Source of the DNA: Viridibacterium sp035456105
GTDB lineage: Bacteria; Pseudomonadota; Gammaproteobacteria; Burkholderiales; Rhodocyclaceae
Assembly (NCBI GenBank): GCA_035456105.1
Contig: DATIDV010000048.1
Coordinates: 124,001-188,000 of the forward strand
Length of the DNA stretch: 64,000 nucleotides
Reading direction: 5' to 3'
A program made the position numbers and the translations under genes. Under the pieces are notes generated by a model, which was not told the origin of the DNA, searched no databases, and saw only the letters and a list, made by a program, of their open reading frames with translations. How positions within the stretch are numbered: position 1 is the stretch's first letter; each line of letters opens with the position of its first letter. Positions 31,920-40,877 of this stretch are shown here, piece by piece.

Positions 31920-33769
31920 GACAGCATGCCGCCGATGTGGAACGCGATGAAGGCGGCGACCCAGGCCAATGCAAATAAATATGCCAGCGAGATGCCGACC
32001 ATGCGCCACGAGCCGGTCTCGCGCCGGATCACAGCGAGTGTGGACAGACACTGCGGCGCATAGATGTACCAAGCCAGCAGCGCCAGCCCCGTGCCAAGTG
32101 ACCATTGTGCGGCAATCAGCGGAGCAAGCTGCGAAGCCGCGGCATCCTGACCGCCGCTGATGGCATAAACGGTGGCTAGTCCGCTGACCGCAACTTCGCG
32201 CGCAGCGAGGCCGGGAATCAGAGCCACGCAGATCTGCCAGTTGAAACCTATCGGCGCGAAGACAGCCTGCATGGCACGACCGATGTGTCCGGCATAGCTG
32301 TATTCGATGGCAGTGCCGTGCCAGTCGGCGGGCGGTGTCGGGAAGCTGGCAAGAAACCACAACAGGATGGAAAGCGCGAGGATGATGCCGCCGACGCGCT
32401 TGATGAAGATCGAGGCGCGCTCGACGAGACCGATGAACACATCGCGTGGATTCGGCAGGCGCCACGATGGCAGCTCCATCATCAGGGCTGTTTCCGTCTG
32501 GCCGCTGCCGAAGCGCTTGACGATCCAAGCCACAGCCAGTGCCGTGAGTATGCCAAGAAGATACAAGCCGAACAGCACGAGGCCCTGCAGGCTGACATAG
32601 CCAAGCACGGTGCGTTCGGGCACGAAGGCTCCGATCAGCAGCGCATAGACCGGCAGGCGTGCCGAGCAGGTCATCAGTGGCGCGACCATGATGGTCAGCA
32701 GCCTGTCGCGCGGATGCTGGATGCTGCGCGTGGCCATGATGCCGGGAATGGCGCAGGCGAAGCTGGAAAGAAGCGGGATGAAGGCGCGCCCCGAAAGTCC
32801 GGAGGCGAGCATGGCGCGGTCCAGGAGGAAGGCTGCGCGCGGCAGATAGCCGGATTCTTCGAGGCACAGGATGAACAGGAAAAGCAGCAGGATCTGCGGC
32901 AGGAAGACCAGCACGCTGCCGGTGCCGGCGATGATGCCGTCCACCAGCAGACTGCGCAGCATGCCCTCGGGCAGGTGTGCGCTGATGAAGTTGCCCATCG
33001 CCCCTACGCCTGTTTCGATGGCGTCCTGGAAAGGGCCGGCCCACGTGAACACCGCCTGGAACATCAGGAACATGACCGTGGCAAGTATCAGCATGCCAAC
33101 TACCGGATGCAGCGCCCAGCGATCCAGCGCATCGTCGATTTCGGCCGTGCGGCGCGGCACGGTCACGGCGGCCGCGAGGAGGTCGCGTACCGCGACGTGC
33201 AGATCGGCATCCTGCGGCAGGGCAGGGGGTACGACAGATTGTTCTGCCAGCGCCGTGAGCAGGCCATTGGCACCGTCCTTGCGAACGGCAATCGTCTCGA
33301 TCACTGGCATGCCGAGCAGCGCTTGCAGCTTTTCGCGATCGATACTGATGCCGCGGCGCGCCGCCGAATCCATCATGTTCAGCGACACCAGCATTGGCAT
33401 GCCGAGTTGCGCCAGTTCGAGCACGAAGCGCAGGTGCAGGCGCAGATTGGTGGCATCGACCACGCAGACGAGCAGGTCGGGGCGTTGCTCGCCCGGGCGC
33501 TTTCCGAGACAGACATCGCGCGTGATCGCTTCGTCGGGGCTGGCGGACTTGAGGCTGTATGCGCCGGGCAGATCAAGCACGCGCACGAGGCGGCCGGAGG
33601 GCAGGCGCAGCGACCCTTCCTTGCGCTCGACGGTGACACCGGCGTAGTTGGCAACCTTCTGGCGCGAGCCAGTGAGGCGGTTGAACAGCGCTGTCTTGCC
33701 GCAGTTGGGGTTGCCGACGAGTGCGATATGCAGCGGCGCGGACAAGGATGTGCTGGCAGCAGTATTCAT
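31916..33769 (-). CDS. feoB: Ferrous iron transporter B
   Basis: 617-residue inner-membrane Fe2+ transporter with an N-terminal G domain. G1 is GNPNCGKTALFNRLTGS (19-35), the switch I Thr lies in NYAGVTVERKEG, G3 is DLPGAYSLKS, and G4 is NMMD. The membrane part has paired gate motifs including GRAFIPLLSSFACAIPGIMA and a second cysteine-containing gate, MTCSARLPVYALLIGAF. It is shorter than E. coli FeoB (about 770) mainly in the C-terminal part, which is common in betaproteobacteria. feoA lies 17 bases upstream and a Cys-rich small gene overlaps the end. Confidence 0.96.
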   Translation of the reverse strand: MNTAASTSLSAPLHIALVGNPNCGKTALFNRLTGSRQKVANYAGVTVERKEGSLRLPSGRLVRVLDLPGAYSLKSASPDEAITRDVCLGKRPGEQRPDLLVCVVDATNLRLHLRFVLELAQLGMPMLVSLNMMDSAARRGISIDREKLQALLGMPVIETIAVRKDGANGLLTALAEQSVVPPALPQDADLHVAVRDLLAAAVTVPRRTAEIDDALDRWALHPVVGMLILATVMFLMFQAVFTWAGPFQDAIETGVGAMGNFISAHLPEGMLRSLLVDGIIAGTGSVLVFLPQILLLFLFILCLEESGYLPRAAFLLDRAMLASGLSGRAFIPLLSSFACAIPGIMATRSIQHPRDRLLTIMVAPLMTCSARLPVYALLIGAFVPERTVLGYVSLQGLVLFGLYLLGILTALAVAWIVKRFGSGQTETALMMELPSWRLPNPRDVFIGLVERASIFIKRVGGIILALSILLWFLASFPTPPADWHGTAIEYSYAGHIGRAMQAVFAPIGFNWQICVALIPGLAAREVAVSGLATVYAISGGQDAAASQLAPLIAAQWSLGTGLALLAWYIYAPQCLSTLAVIRRETGSWRMVGISLAYLFALAWVAAFIAFHIGGMLS

Positions 33770-33786
33770 CTGGCTGTGCCGGGGGG

Positions 33787-34029
33787 TCAGGCGGTTTGCA
33801 GCGAGACGCGTACGCGGGCGGCCTCACTGCGACGAAGGGCGAAACGGGTGAAGCCGACCTGGACTGCAATCGTGTCGGCGCCGAGCGGGCCGAAAGCCAG
33901 CACGCTGACCGGCTCGCCGGAGACGAAGCCGAGTTCGCGCAGGCGCTGCGCGATCGCATCGGTGGCGTGGTTCGATTCCACCGATTCAACCAGGGCGCGG
34001 GCGCCGCGCTTGAGCAGAGAGAGGTTCAT
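33787..34029 (-). CDS. feoA: Ferrous iron transport protein A
   Basis: 80-residue SH3-like cytosolic partner of FeoB. Family segments: AIAQRLRELGFVSGEPVSVL and GPLGADTIAVQVGFTRFALRRSEAARV. ATG 34029 is chosen because the longer frame to 34113 runs through a promoter and Fur operator. No clear ribosome-binding site precedes the ATG, so translation may start on a very short leader of about 20 bases. Confidence 0.92.
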   Translation of the reverse strand: MNLSLLKRGARALVESVESNHATDAIAQRLRELGFVSGEPVSVLAFGPLGADTIAVQVGFTRFALRRSEAARVRVSLQTA

Positions 34030-34034
34030 ACGAA

Positions 34035-34060
34035 AAATGAGATAAGAATGGTTCTCATTT
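34035..34060 (-). promoter_or_regulatory. Fur box upstream of feoA
   Basis: Palindrome AAATGAGA-N10-TCTCATTT with the inner bases close to the Fur consensus (NATWAT repeats). It overlaps the predicted -10 box and transcription start, so iron-bound Fur would block RNA polymerase directly. Confidence 0.85.
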
Positions 34061-34086
34061 ATATACCTGCCGAATTCGTCTGGCAA
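34058..34086 (-). promoter_or_regulatory. Sigma-70 promoter of feoAB
   Basis: On the minus strand TTGCCA (34086-34081), a 17-base spacer and TATAAA (34063-34058). Both hexamers are one mismatch from consensus. The predicted start lies within the Fur box. Confidence 0.75.
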
Positions 34087-34176
34087 GCCACTTGCCTGCA
34101 TTGCTTGACCCAAGGCAAAACTGCAGCGGAAAACCTGAGCGGGCTTCCCGCTGGATGGCCGAAACCGGACCGGGGA

Positions 34177-35802
34177 TCAGAGCCTGAACTTGTTGACGGT
34201 GGCCAGCATGTTTCCGGCGATGCTGTCGAGCGTGCGTGCTGCCGAGGCTGTCGAGGCCGTGCTGGCGTTGATCTCCTCCGCATGCACGGCGATCTGCTCG
34301 ACCTTGGTGGCCACGTCGGTCGAGGCGGCAGATTGCTCGCGCAGGCCCACGGAGATATCGGCGACGAGGTTGGCAACGCGCTTGGCCATGTCGCGCAACT
34401 CATCGACGGCTGTGCCTGCCGAGTTGGCGAGCTGTACGCCCTGATCGACCGAGGCGACGCCATTGCGGATTTCTGTTACCGCTTCACGCGTCGAGGCCTG
34501 GATGCTGTCGATCATCTTGCCGATCTCGGTGGTGGAATGCGAAGTGCGCTCTGCCAGCTTGCGCACCTCATCGGCCACCACGGCAAAGCCACGGCCCTGC
34601 TCGCCCGCACGGGCGGCTTCGATGGCGGCATTGAGGGCCAGCAGGTTGGTCTGATCGGCTATTTCGCGGATGACCACGATGATGTTGGAGATCTGCACCG
34701 ACTGACTCTCCAGCTCGCCGATGCGCTCTGCTGCGGCGCTCACTACGCTGGAGATCTGGTGGATTTCTGCGACGACGCGCTCGATGGTTTGTGCGCCAGC
34801 GACGGCCGTGCGGTCGGCGTTGGAGGCGAGATTGCTGGCGTCATTCGTGTTGTCCGAGACATGGTTGATCGACACGGTCAGCTCTTCGACGTTGGCGGCG
34901 ATGGCCGAGGCGGCGCTGCTCTGTGTGTTGCTGTTGATCTCCATCTGGCTGACATTGCCGCTGAGCTGACGTGAGGCTTCGGCAAGTGCCCCGGCCTGTT
35001 GCTTGGTCTCGGTCACGGAGGTGCGCAGGGAGTCGCGCATGTGGCGCATGGCGTCAATGAGCTTGCCGATTTCATCGGATCCGCTCGCGGGGACTGGCGT
35101 GCTCAGGTCGCCATCGGCAATGCGCCGCGTGATCGTGACGGCTGCACCGAGTTGCGAGGTGACGCGGCTCGAGAACCACAGCGTGAACGCGATGGCGATC
35201 AGCACCGCTACCAGGATGGCGACATAGCTGCCCCACACGGCGACTTTCGCCTCTTTGGTAGCTGTTTCGGCGCGCTGGGTTGCTTCGTCGCGTTTGTACT
35301 TGCTGAGCGCGTCGGTACTGTCACGCGCGTCGTTGGCCAGCGTGGTCCAGGTGGTTTTCTGCAGCTTCCGCGCCTCCTCCGGCTGACCTGCCTTCATCCG
35401 CGCAACGGCTTGCCCGACAGCGGCATGGTACGCACCGGTCGCCTTGACGATCTGGTCGGTCAGTTCCTTGTCCGTGCCATCGGCAGACAGCTTGCGCTGC
35501 GTCTCGATTTCCTTGCCAAGGGTGTCATTGAGTTCGTCAAGCGATGTCGCCATCTTGTCGCGCTCGCCATCGGTCTCGGCCAGTATGTATTCGAGGCTAC
35601 GCACGCGATAACGCAGGCGTATTTGTGACAGGCGCGAGGCTGAGTCCATCGACTGCACGGAGTCGGTGGCCAGGCCATCCACGACACCGCTGATGGAATT
35701 GAGCTTGATGATGCAGAACAGCACTGCGACAAGCAGCGTGCCGCTGCCCAGCAGGAAATTCACGCCCAGCTTGCCGCGAAAACTCAGTTGATCAAACCGC
35801 AT
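34177..35802 (-). CDS. Methyl-accepting chemotaxis protein
   Basis: 541-residue chemoreceptor. Start ATG 35802 (MRFDQLSFRGKLGVNFLL) has AAAGG eight bases upstream; the longer frame to 35874 has no such site. Helix one lies at about 12-34 and a helical periplasmic sensor with many Lys/Glu/Gln at about 40-190. Helix two is VAVWGSYVAILVAVLIAIAF, followed by HAMP. The signalling tip IREIADQTNLLALNAAIEAA then GRGFAVVADEVRKLAERT is intact. No NWxxF tail. It is close in domain order to the receptor at 20436-22064 but with a different sensor region, so a different ligand is likely. Confidence 0.94.
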   Translation of the reverse strand: MRFDQLSFRGKLGVNFLLGSGTLLVAVLFCIIKLNSISGVVDGLATDSVQSMDSASRLSQIRLRYRVRSLEYILAETDGERDKMATSLDELNDTLGKEIETQRKLSADGTDKELTDQIVKATGAYHAAVGQAVARMKAGQPEEARKLQKTTWTTLANDARDSTDALSKYKRDEATQRAETATKEAKVAVWGSYVAILVAVLIAIAFTLWFSSRVTSQLGAAVTITRRIADGDLSTPVPASGSDEIGKLIDAMRHMRDSLRTSVTETKQQAGALAEASRQLSGNVSQMEINSNTQSSAASAIAANVEELTVSINHVSDNTNDASNLASNADRTAVAGAQTIERVVAEIHQISSVVSAAAERIGELESQSVQISNIIVVIREIADQTNLLALNAAIEAARAGEQGRGFAVVADEVRKLAERTSHSTTEIGKMIDSIQASTREAVTEIRNGVASVDQGVQLANSAGTAVDELRDMAKRVANLVADISVGLREQSAASTDVATKVEQIAVHAEEINASTASTASAARTLDSIAGNMLATVNKFRL

Positions 35803-36131
35803 GATTGCTACCTTTCGAAAGATGCCGCGTCGTTGGAAGCCTGTCCTCATCAAGCGCGATGATCTTTTCCGCATTGACCTCGCGCGCTACCGGCGGCTTG
35901 TCAGACGGGGATGGCTGAATTGAGCTTTACGGCAAGACTTTGACAAGTATTAAATTTTCCAGGGGCTTTCCGAACTGTAGAACGGAGTCCGCGCTTCTCG
36001 GATGAGCTTCAGGCAAGCAGGGCGGATGCGCTTGTACAGGCCGGCCGACATGGCTTGTTACGTTTTTTAATCGCAGCGATGCGGCGGGAAACCGGTAAAA
36101 TTGCCGATAAACCTCGTTTCAAGGATGTTTC
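35803..36131. other. Divergent intergenic region between chemoreceptor and pcm
   Basis: 329 bases with no gene. It must hold promoters in both directions. Visible features are an AT-rich stretch TTAAATTTTCC near 35950 and AAGGA at about 36120-36124, seven bases before the pcm ATG, a good ribosome-binding site. Confidence 0.5.
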
Positions 36132-36782
36132 ATGGACTTCGAACACGCCCGCTTCAACATGATCGAGCAACAGATTCGCCCTTGGGATGTGCTCGATCCC
36201 GATGTACTCAATGCGTTGCGATCGGTGAAACGCGAGCTCTTCGTGTTGCCCGAGCATCAGGTGCTGGCATTCTCCGAAGTGCAGCTACCCATCGGCTGCG
36301 GCCAAAGCATGCTGGAGCCAAAAGTTGAAGCCAAGGCTCTGCAAGCCATCGGCGTCAAACCAGGCGACAGCATTCTGGAGATCGGTACCGGTTCGGGCTA
36401 CATGGCAGCCTTGTTGGCAGTACGTGGTGAGTGGGTGCGCAGTGTCGAGATCGAGCCCCAGTTGGCCCGGTTTGCCGCCGACAATCTGGCGCGCAACGAC
36501 ATCGACAATGTCATCGTCGAAGAAGGTGATGCTTCGACGGGTTGGGCGGCCCGTGCGCCGTATGACGTGATCATGGCTTCGGGCGCCGTGCGCGAAGTGC
36601 CGCAGGCCTGGCTCGACCAGCTCAAACCCGGTGGCCGCCTGTTTGCCTTCGTTGGCACGGCGCCGGTCATGAAAGGCCAGCTCATCGTGAATCTGGGCGA
36701 CGGGCAATTCCGCAGCAGTACGGTTTTTGAAACATTGGTCCCAGACCTGCGCACGGCACAGACCGTGAGCTTCGCGTTCTGA
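36132..36782 (+). CDS. pcm: Protein-L-isoaspartate O-methyltransferase family protein
   Basis: 216 residues. Repairs isoaspartyl damage in proteins using SAM. Family features: the N-terminal ARFNMIEQQIRPWDVLDPDV, the segment QVLAFSEVQLPIGCGQSMLE that matches the usual Pcm active-site region, SAM motif I SILEIGTGSGYMAALLA, and the acidic VEIEPQLARFAADNL. The rhodanese gene follows 16 bases later and tolC after that. In betaproteobacteria this Pcm-like gene regularly precedes tolC, so its substrate may differ from classical Pcm. Confidence 0.9.
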   Translation: MDFEHARFNMIEQQIRPWDVLDPDVLNALRSVKRELFVLPEHQVLAFSEVQLPIGCGQSMLEPKVEAKALQAIGVKPGDSILEIGTGSGYMAALLAVRGEWVRSVEIEPQLARFAADNLARNDIDNVIVEEGDASTGWAARAPYDVIMASGAVREVPQAWLDQLKPGGRLFAFVGTAPVMKGQLIVNLGDGQFRSSTVFETLVPDLRTAQTVSFAF

Positions 36783-36798
36783 TCGCGGGGAACACCTG

Positions 36799-37125
36799 AT
36801 GCCTGAACAGATCGAGGCGCCAGATCTTGCGGCCTGGCTTAAGGACGAGAGCCGCGCCAAGCCTTTTCTGCTCGATGTGCGCGAGCCCTGGGAGTTTGCG
36901 CATTGCGCGATCGCCGGTGCGGTATCGATGCCGATGGGAGGTGTCCCGGCACGCACTGCCGAGCTGGATACGGAGCGCGACGTCGTTTGCATTTGTCACC
37001 ACGGCATGCGCAGCCAGCAGGTGGCAATGTTCCTTGCTTCACGCGGTTTCGAGCACGTGTTCAACCTGTCCGGTGGCGTACACGCCTGGGCCGAACAGGT
37101 GGATCCAGCGATGCCAACGTACTGA
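36799..37125 (+). CDS. Rhodanese-like domain protein
   Basis: 108-residue single rhodanese domain, cytosolic. The active-site loop is CHHGMRS with Cys66 as the predicted persulfide carrier. The family start motif FLLDVREPWEFAHCAIAGAV and the C-terminal GFEHVFNLSGGVHAW are present. It could act as sulfurtransferase or persulfide carrier; the partner is unknown. Forms a probable operon with pcm (16 bases) and tolC (58 bases). Confidence 0.92.
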   Translation: MPEQIEAPDLAAWLKDESRAKPFLLDVREPWEFAHCAIAGAVSMPMGGVPARTAELDTERDVVCICHHGMRSQQVAMFLASRGFEHVFNLSGGVHAWAEQVDPAMPTY

Positions 37126-37183
37126 GTTGCTGGGCTGTTGCGTTTTACAAGTGTTGTTGGATAAAACAAGAGAACGGGAATAC

Positions 37184-38491
37184 ATGAAACGCATTGCCTG
37201 CCTTGTCATGGTCGCTTGTTCGACCATGAATGCACATGCTGCCGACCTGCTGGACATCTACCGCGACGCACTGGTCAGCGACTCGCAATTCACCAGCGCA
37301 CGTGCGCAGTTGGAGAGTGGCAAGGAAAAGGGGCCGCAAGGCACCGCCAACATCCTGCCAGTGCTCAACATGACGGGTGGCGCGTCCTACACCAATACAG
37401 AGATCGATTTGCCGACAGATCGGAAATTCGGTTTCAACACCAACTCCTATCAGATCCAGCTGACCCAGCCCCTGTTCCGCTGGCAGAACTGGGTGAGCTA
37501 CAAGCAGGGCGATTTGCAGGTCGGCCTGGCGCAGGCGCAGTTCCAGACCGCGCGCAACGATCTGGCGCTGCGTGCTGCGCAGACCTACTTTGACGTGCTG
37601 TATGCCGAAGAAGTGCTGGCCTCGGTGCAGGCCTTGAAATCGGCGTCTGATCAGCAGTTGCAGCTTTCAAAGAAAAGCTTCCAGGTCGGTACCGTGACGA
37701 TTACCGACGTGAATGAAGCGCAGTCCAAGTACGACCTCGCTTCGGCACAGGAGATTGCCGCGCAGAGCGATCTGACGGTCAAACGCGAAGCACTGAGTCT
37801 GCTCTCCGGCAAGCCGCCGCAGAGCCTTGCTCGTCTGCGGCCGGGCGTGCAGATCGCCCCGCCAACGCCCGCAAACATGGAAGACTGGGTAGGCGCGGCC
37901 GAGAAGAACAATCCCGCCGTGCAGGGCCAGCAACTAGCGCTGGAAATAGCCAAGCGTGACGTGGAAAAAGCGCGCGCCGGCCATTTGCCGACGCTGGATA
38001 TGGTCGCCAGCTACAGCAACGCGCATCTCACCAACACCAACAATGGCAATCCCTCCCTGATTCGCAACGGCGCCGTGGGCGTGCAACTGCAGGTGCCGCT
38101 GTACGCCGGTGGCGCGACGCAATCCAAGGTGCGTGAAAGCCTGGCGCTATCTACCAAGGCCGAATCCGACCTGGAGACGCAGCGCCGTAATGCCGTGCAG
38201 GCGGCACGCCAGGCTTTTGTCGGCGTGACCAGCGGCATCGCCCAGGTGCGTGGTTACGAAGCCGCCGTGCTGTCGAGCAAGAGCGCAGTGGATTCCAACA
38301 AGCTGGGCTATGAAGTGGGTGTGCGTATCAATATCGACGTGCTCAACGCTCAAAGCTCGCTGGCCGATACGCAGCAGAAACTTGCCAAGGCGCGGTATGA
38401 CACCTTGATTTCCCAGTTGAAGCTCAAGGCGGCGACGGGCACGATTGAGACTGAGGACATGGCGCAGATCAACGCCTTGCTTGCGCCGTAA
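37184..38491 (+). CDS. tolC: TolC-type outer-membrane efflux channel
   Basis: 435 residues with a signal peptide (MKRIACLVMVACSTMNAHAA, cleavage near residue 20). Two homologous helical repeats are visible, each with the family's heptad-rich segments: YFDVLYAEEVLASVQALK and SKKSFQVGTVTITDVNEAQS in the first, LGYEVGVRINIDVLNAQSSL in the second. It forms the trimeric channel-tunnel used by RND and ABC efflux pumps and by type I secretion. ATG 37184 is chosen for the signal peptide although the frame is open far upstream. It ends at a bidirectional terminator. Confidence 0.95.
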   Translation: MKRIACLVMVACSTMNAHAADLLDIYRDALVSDSQFTSARAQLESGKEKGPQGTANILPVLNMTGGASYTNTEIDLPTDRKFGFNTNSYQIQLTQPLFRWQNWVSYKQGDLQVGLAQAQFQTARNDLALRAAQTYFDVLYAEEVLASVQALKSASDQQLQLSKKSFQVGTVTITDVNEAQSKYDLASAQEIAAQSDLTVKREALSLLSGKPPQSLARLRPGVQIAPPTPANMEDWVGAAEKNNPAVQGQQLALEIAKRDVEKARAGHLPTLDMVASYSNAHLTNTNNGNPSLIRNGAVGVQLQVPLYAGGATQSKVRESLALSTKAESDLETQRRNAVQAARQAFVGVTSGIAQVRGYEAAVLSSKSAVDSNKLGYEVGVRINIDVLNAQSSLADTQQKLAKARYDTLISQLKLKAATGTIETEDMAQINALLAP

Positions 38492-38512
38492 GGCCTGACC
38501 ATTTGTGGTGAA

Positions 38513-38542
38513 GAAAAGGGCGCGCGAGCGCCCTTTCTTTTT
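38513..38542. terminator. Bidirectional terminator between tolC and waaA
   Basis: AAAGGGCGC-GCGA-GCGCCCTTT with TCTTTTT after it on the plus strand and TTTTC after it on the minus strand. It lies between the convergent tolC and waaA stops. Confidence 0.88.
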
Positions 38543-38546
38543 GCGC

Positions 38547-39812
38547 TCAGGCGGAGGGGGGCAGCAGTTCCTGCACCAGCCGCATGAGCCGCGCGCTGGC
38601 CCCGCCGTGCTGCTTGCAGAAGGCCAGACCGGCCCGGCCCATGGCTGCGCGGCGCACGGGATCTCCAAGCAAGGCCAGTGCGGCATCAACGCCGCTTGCC
38701 GCATCTGCACAGCGCAGTGCGGCACCAGCCTCGATCGCCTTGTCGGCCGCCTCGGTGAAGTTGAAGCTGGACGGACCGATCATGACCGGCACGCCAGCAG
38801 CACAGGACTCGATGAGATTCTGACTGCCAAAGGGCAGCCAGCTGCCGCCGATCAGTGACACATCGGCCATGGCGTAATACGCCGCCATTTCACCCATGCT
38901 GTCACCTAGCCAAACGCGTGTGTGGGGTGAAATCAAACCGTCTTCGCTGCGGCGTTGCAGAGGCAAGCCGATACGCTGAACCAGTGCAGCGACTTCCTCG
39001 AAACGCTGAGGGTGACGTGGCACCAGCACCAGCAATACTTCGGCGGGCGCCTGGCGTGAAAATGCTTCCAGCAGCAGAGCTTCTTCGCCTTCACGCGTGC
39101 TGGTCGCCACCATGATCGGGCGTTGCCCCACGCGTTGCCTGAACCTGGCGCCGCGTTCCTGCAAATCCGGGGAAATCGCAACGTCATATTTGATGTTGCC
39201 GGTGATGCGCACTGATCGTGCGCCGGCCAGCGCGCTCAGGCGTTCTGCATCGGCTTCGCTCTGCGCTGCGATCAGGCTGAAGGCAGAAAACGTGTCGTTG
39301 GCGAGCGCACCAAGACGTGCGTACCCCTTTGCTGAGCGCGCGGACAAACGGGCGTTGGCAAGCAGCATCGGAATGCGGGCGGCCCCTGCCTCACGCATCA
39401 GGTTGGGCCACACCTCGGTCTCCATGACGATGCCGCAGCTTGGCCGCACGGTTTTCAGGAATCTGCGTGCCAGCCACGGCAGGTCATAAGGCAGCCAGGC
39501 TTGCTGGATGCGAGCCTCCTTGCCGAACAACTCCTGACCGGTCGCCCGGCCCGTCGGCGTCATGTGCGTGACGAGAATGTGGTGATCAGGATAGGCAGCG
39601 AGGAGAGCCTTTATGAGCGGCTGCGCAGCACGTGTTTCACCTACGGAGACGGCATGCAGCCAGATGCATGGCGCTTCTGGCGCCATCAGGCGACCGAAGC
39701 GTTCCCCCAGATGGTACAGGTATTCCGGCTGGCGACGGGCACGCCACAGCAGGCGGCCGAGGACCAGCGGCATGCCCAACGACCAGAGCAGGGTGTAGAG
39801 CGCGCGCTTCAT
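38547..39812 (-). CDS. waaA: 3-deoxy-D-manno-octulosonic acid (Kdo) transferase
   Basis: 421-residue inner-membrane-associated GT30 enzyme that adds Kdo from CMP-Kdo to lipid IVA. The N-terminal membrane anchor LYTLLWSLGMPLVLGRLLW is followed by GERFG and WLHAVSVGETRAAQPLI with the catalytic Glu. The C-terminal domain shows LIGGSWLPFGSQNLIESCAA and MIGPSSFNFTEAADKAIEAG, which bind the nucleotide sugar. It overlaps waaC by four bases (ATGA), so inner-core genes are coupled. Confidence 0.95.
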   Translation of the reverse strand: MKRALYTLLWSLGMPLVLGRLLWRARRQPEYLYHLGERFGRLMAPEAPCIWLHAVSVGETRAAQPLIKALLAAYPDHHILVTHMTPTGRATGQELFGKEARIQQAWLPYDLPWLARRFLKTVRPSCGIVMETEVWPNLMREAGAARIPMLLANARLSARSAKGYARLGALANDTFSAFSLIAAQSEADAERLSALAGARSVRITGNIKYDVAISPDLQERGARFRQRVGQRPIMVATSTREGEEALLLEAFSRQAPAEVLLVLVPRHPQRFEEVAALVQRIGLPLQRRSEDGLISPHTRVWLGDSMGEMAAYYAMADVSLIGGSWLPFGSQNLIESCAAGVPVMIGPSSFNFTEAADKAIEAGAALRCADAASGVDAALALLGDPVRRAAMGRAGLAFCKQHGGASARLMRLVQELLPPSA

Positions 39813-40789
39813 GCCTGCTGGCGGGGGCGCGCCGCGAGATGCGGCGCCAGTGCGCTCATGACGGCATCTGGTTCCGGGATCTGGCCGATGCCGCCGAGAT
39901 TCATGGCGGCGGGACTGCCATGTACCCCGGTCAGTGCCGGATCGGTCGACACGGCGATGGCCACCGTCGGGCGATCCAGCGCTGCTGCAAGATGGCTGAG
40001 TCCGGTATCCACGCCGACGATGGCTTGCGCCGCCTGCATCAGGCTGGCCAGATCCGTCAGTCGCGAAGGCGGTGCGACAAGGGCGTCTGGAATGGCGGTT
40101 GCAATGCGTTCGGCGCGAGCGCGCTCGACGGCATTGCCTGCAGGCAGCACGCAGCTAAGGCCCTGGGCATGCAGCGCGTGTCCGAGGGCGATCCAGTGCG
40201 CTTCCGGCCATAGCTTGTCGTCGCGACTGGTGGCGGTCAGCAGCACGGCAAAAGCAGCGTTGAGCGGTGCCCACGACGGCAGCATGTTCGGTGCGTGAAG
40301 ACCATAGTGCAACGGCAGTTCCTGCGAATAATCGCAAGCCGCAGCCGCCAGCCAGCGATTGCGCTCGACTGCATGGGCATTGCGCGGAATGACGTAGTGG
40401 CAGTCATAGGCCAGAGCGGCGAGCGGCTCGCGCGCCACTTCGCGCGCATAGCCGCAGCGCAGCCCTTGCGCCACGCGACTGATCAGCGCGCTCTTGACGA
40501 GGCCCTGCGTGTCGATGATGAAGTCGTAATACGTCTCGCGCAGTGCTGCAGAGGCGCTACGCATCTCCCGCCATGTTGCGGCCTGCCCGAGGTGTTTGCG
40601 CCAACGCCGGATCGCGACTGGAATGACGTGACGTACTTCCGGATGCAGGCGCGGAATCTCCGCGAAACTTTCTTCCACCGCCCAGTCGATGGCGACATTC
40701 GGCCACAGCCGTCGCAGGTCACTGACCACGGGCAGGTTATGGATGACATCGCCCATGGACGAGGTTTTGACCAACAGAACTGATCGCAT
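39809..40789 (-). CDS. waaC: Lipopolysaccharide heptosyltransferase I
   Basis: 326-residue GT9 enzyme adding the first L-glycero-D-manno-heptose to Kdo2-lipid A. N terminus MRSVLLVKTSSMGDVIHNLP is the standard heptosyltransferase start with the Asp of SxGD. Further motifs are DFIIDTQGLVKSALI and the nucleotide-sugar site AIVGVDTGLSHLAAALDRPT. ATG 40789 is chosen; the upstream open frame to 41092 is antisense to the next gene. It is divergent from the GT2 gene at 40878 with 88 bases between. Confidence 0.95.
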   Translation of the reverse strand: MRSVLLVKTSSMGDVIHNLPVVSDLRRLWPNVAIDWAVEESFAEIPRLHPEVRHVIPVAIRRWRKHLGQAATWREMRSASAALRETYYDFIIDTQGLVKSALISRVAQGLRCGYAREVAREPLAALAYDCHYVIPRNAHAVERNRWLAAAACDYSQELPLHYGLHAPNMLPSWAPLNAAFAVLLTATSRDDKLWPEAHWIALGHALHAQGLSCVLPAGNAVERARAERIATAIPDALVAPPSRLTDLASLMQAAQAIVGVDTGLSHLAAALDRPTVAIAVSTDPALTGVHGSPAAMNLGGIGQIPEPDAVMSALAPHLAARPRQQA

Positions 40790-40877
40790 GCGGGGCTGGA
40801 TGCCGTGCTGGCGTAGAATGGCGGGCTGCCGATTATATCGTCCCATTTTGTTAGCTCTGTCTGATTCTGCCCCGACC

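Noticed and set aside
32285..34045. 586-codon open frame on the plus strand across feoB and feoA
   Set aside because: It is antisense to feoB, has no family motif, and its composition (Ala/Arg/His/Gln rich) is that expected from the opposite strand of a high-GC gene.
36103..36110. GCCGATAA, a perfect match to the flagellar sigma-28 -10 box, upstream of pcm
   Set aside because: No TAAA lies 15-16 bases upstream on that strand, and pcm is not a motility gene. The chemoreceptor is on the other strand, where the motif does not read.
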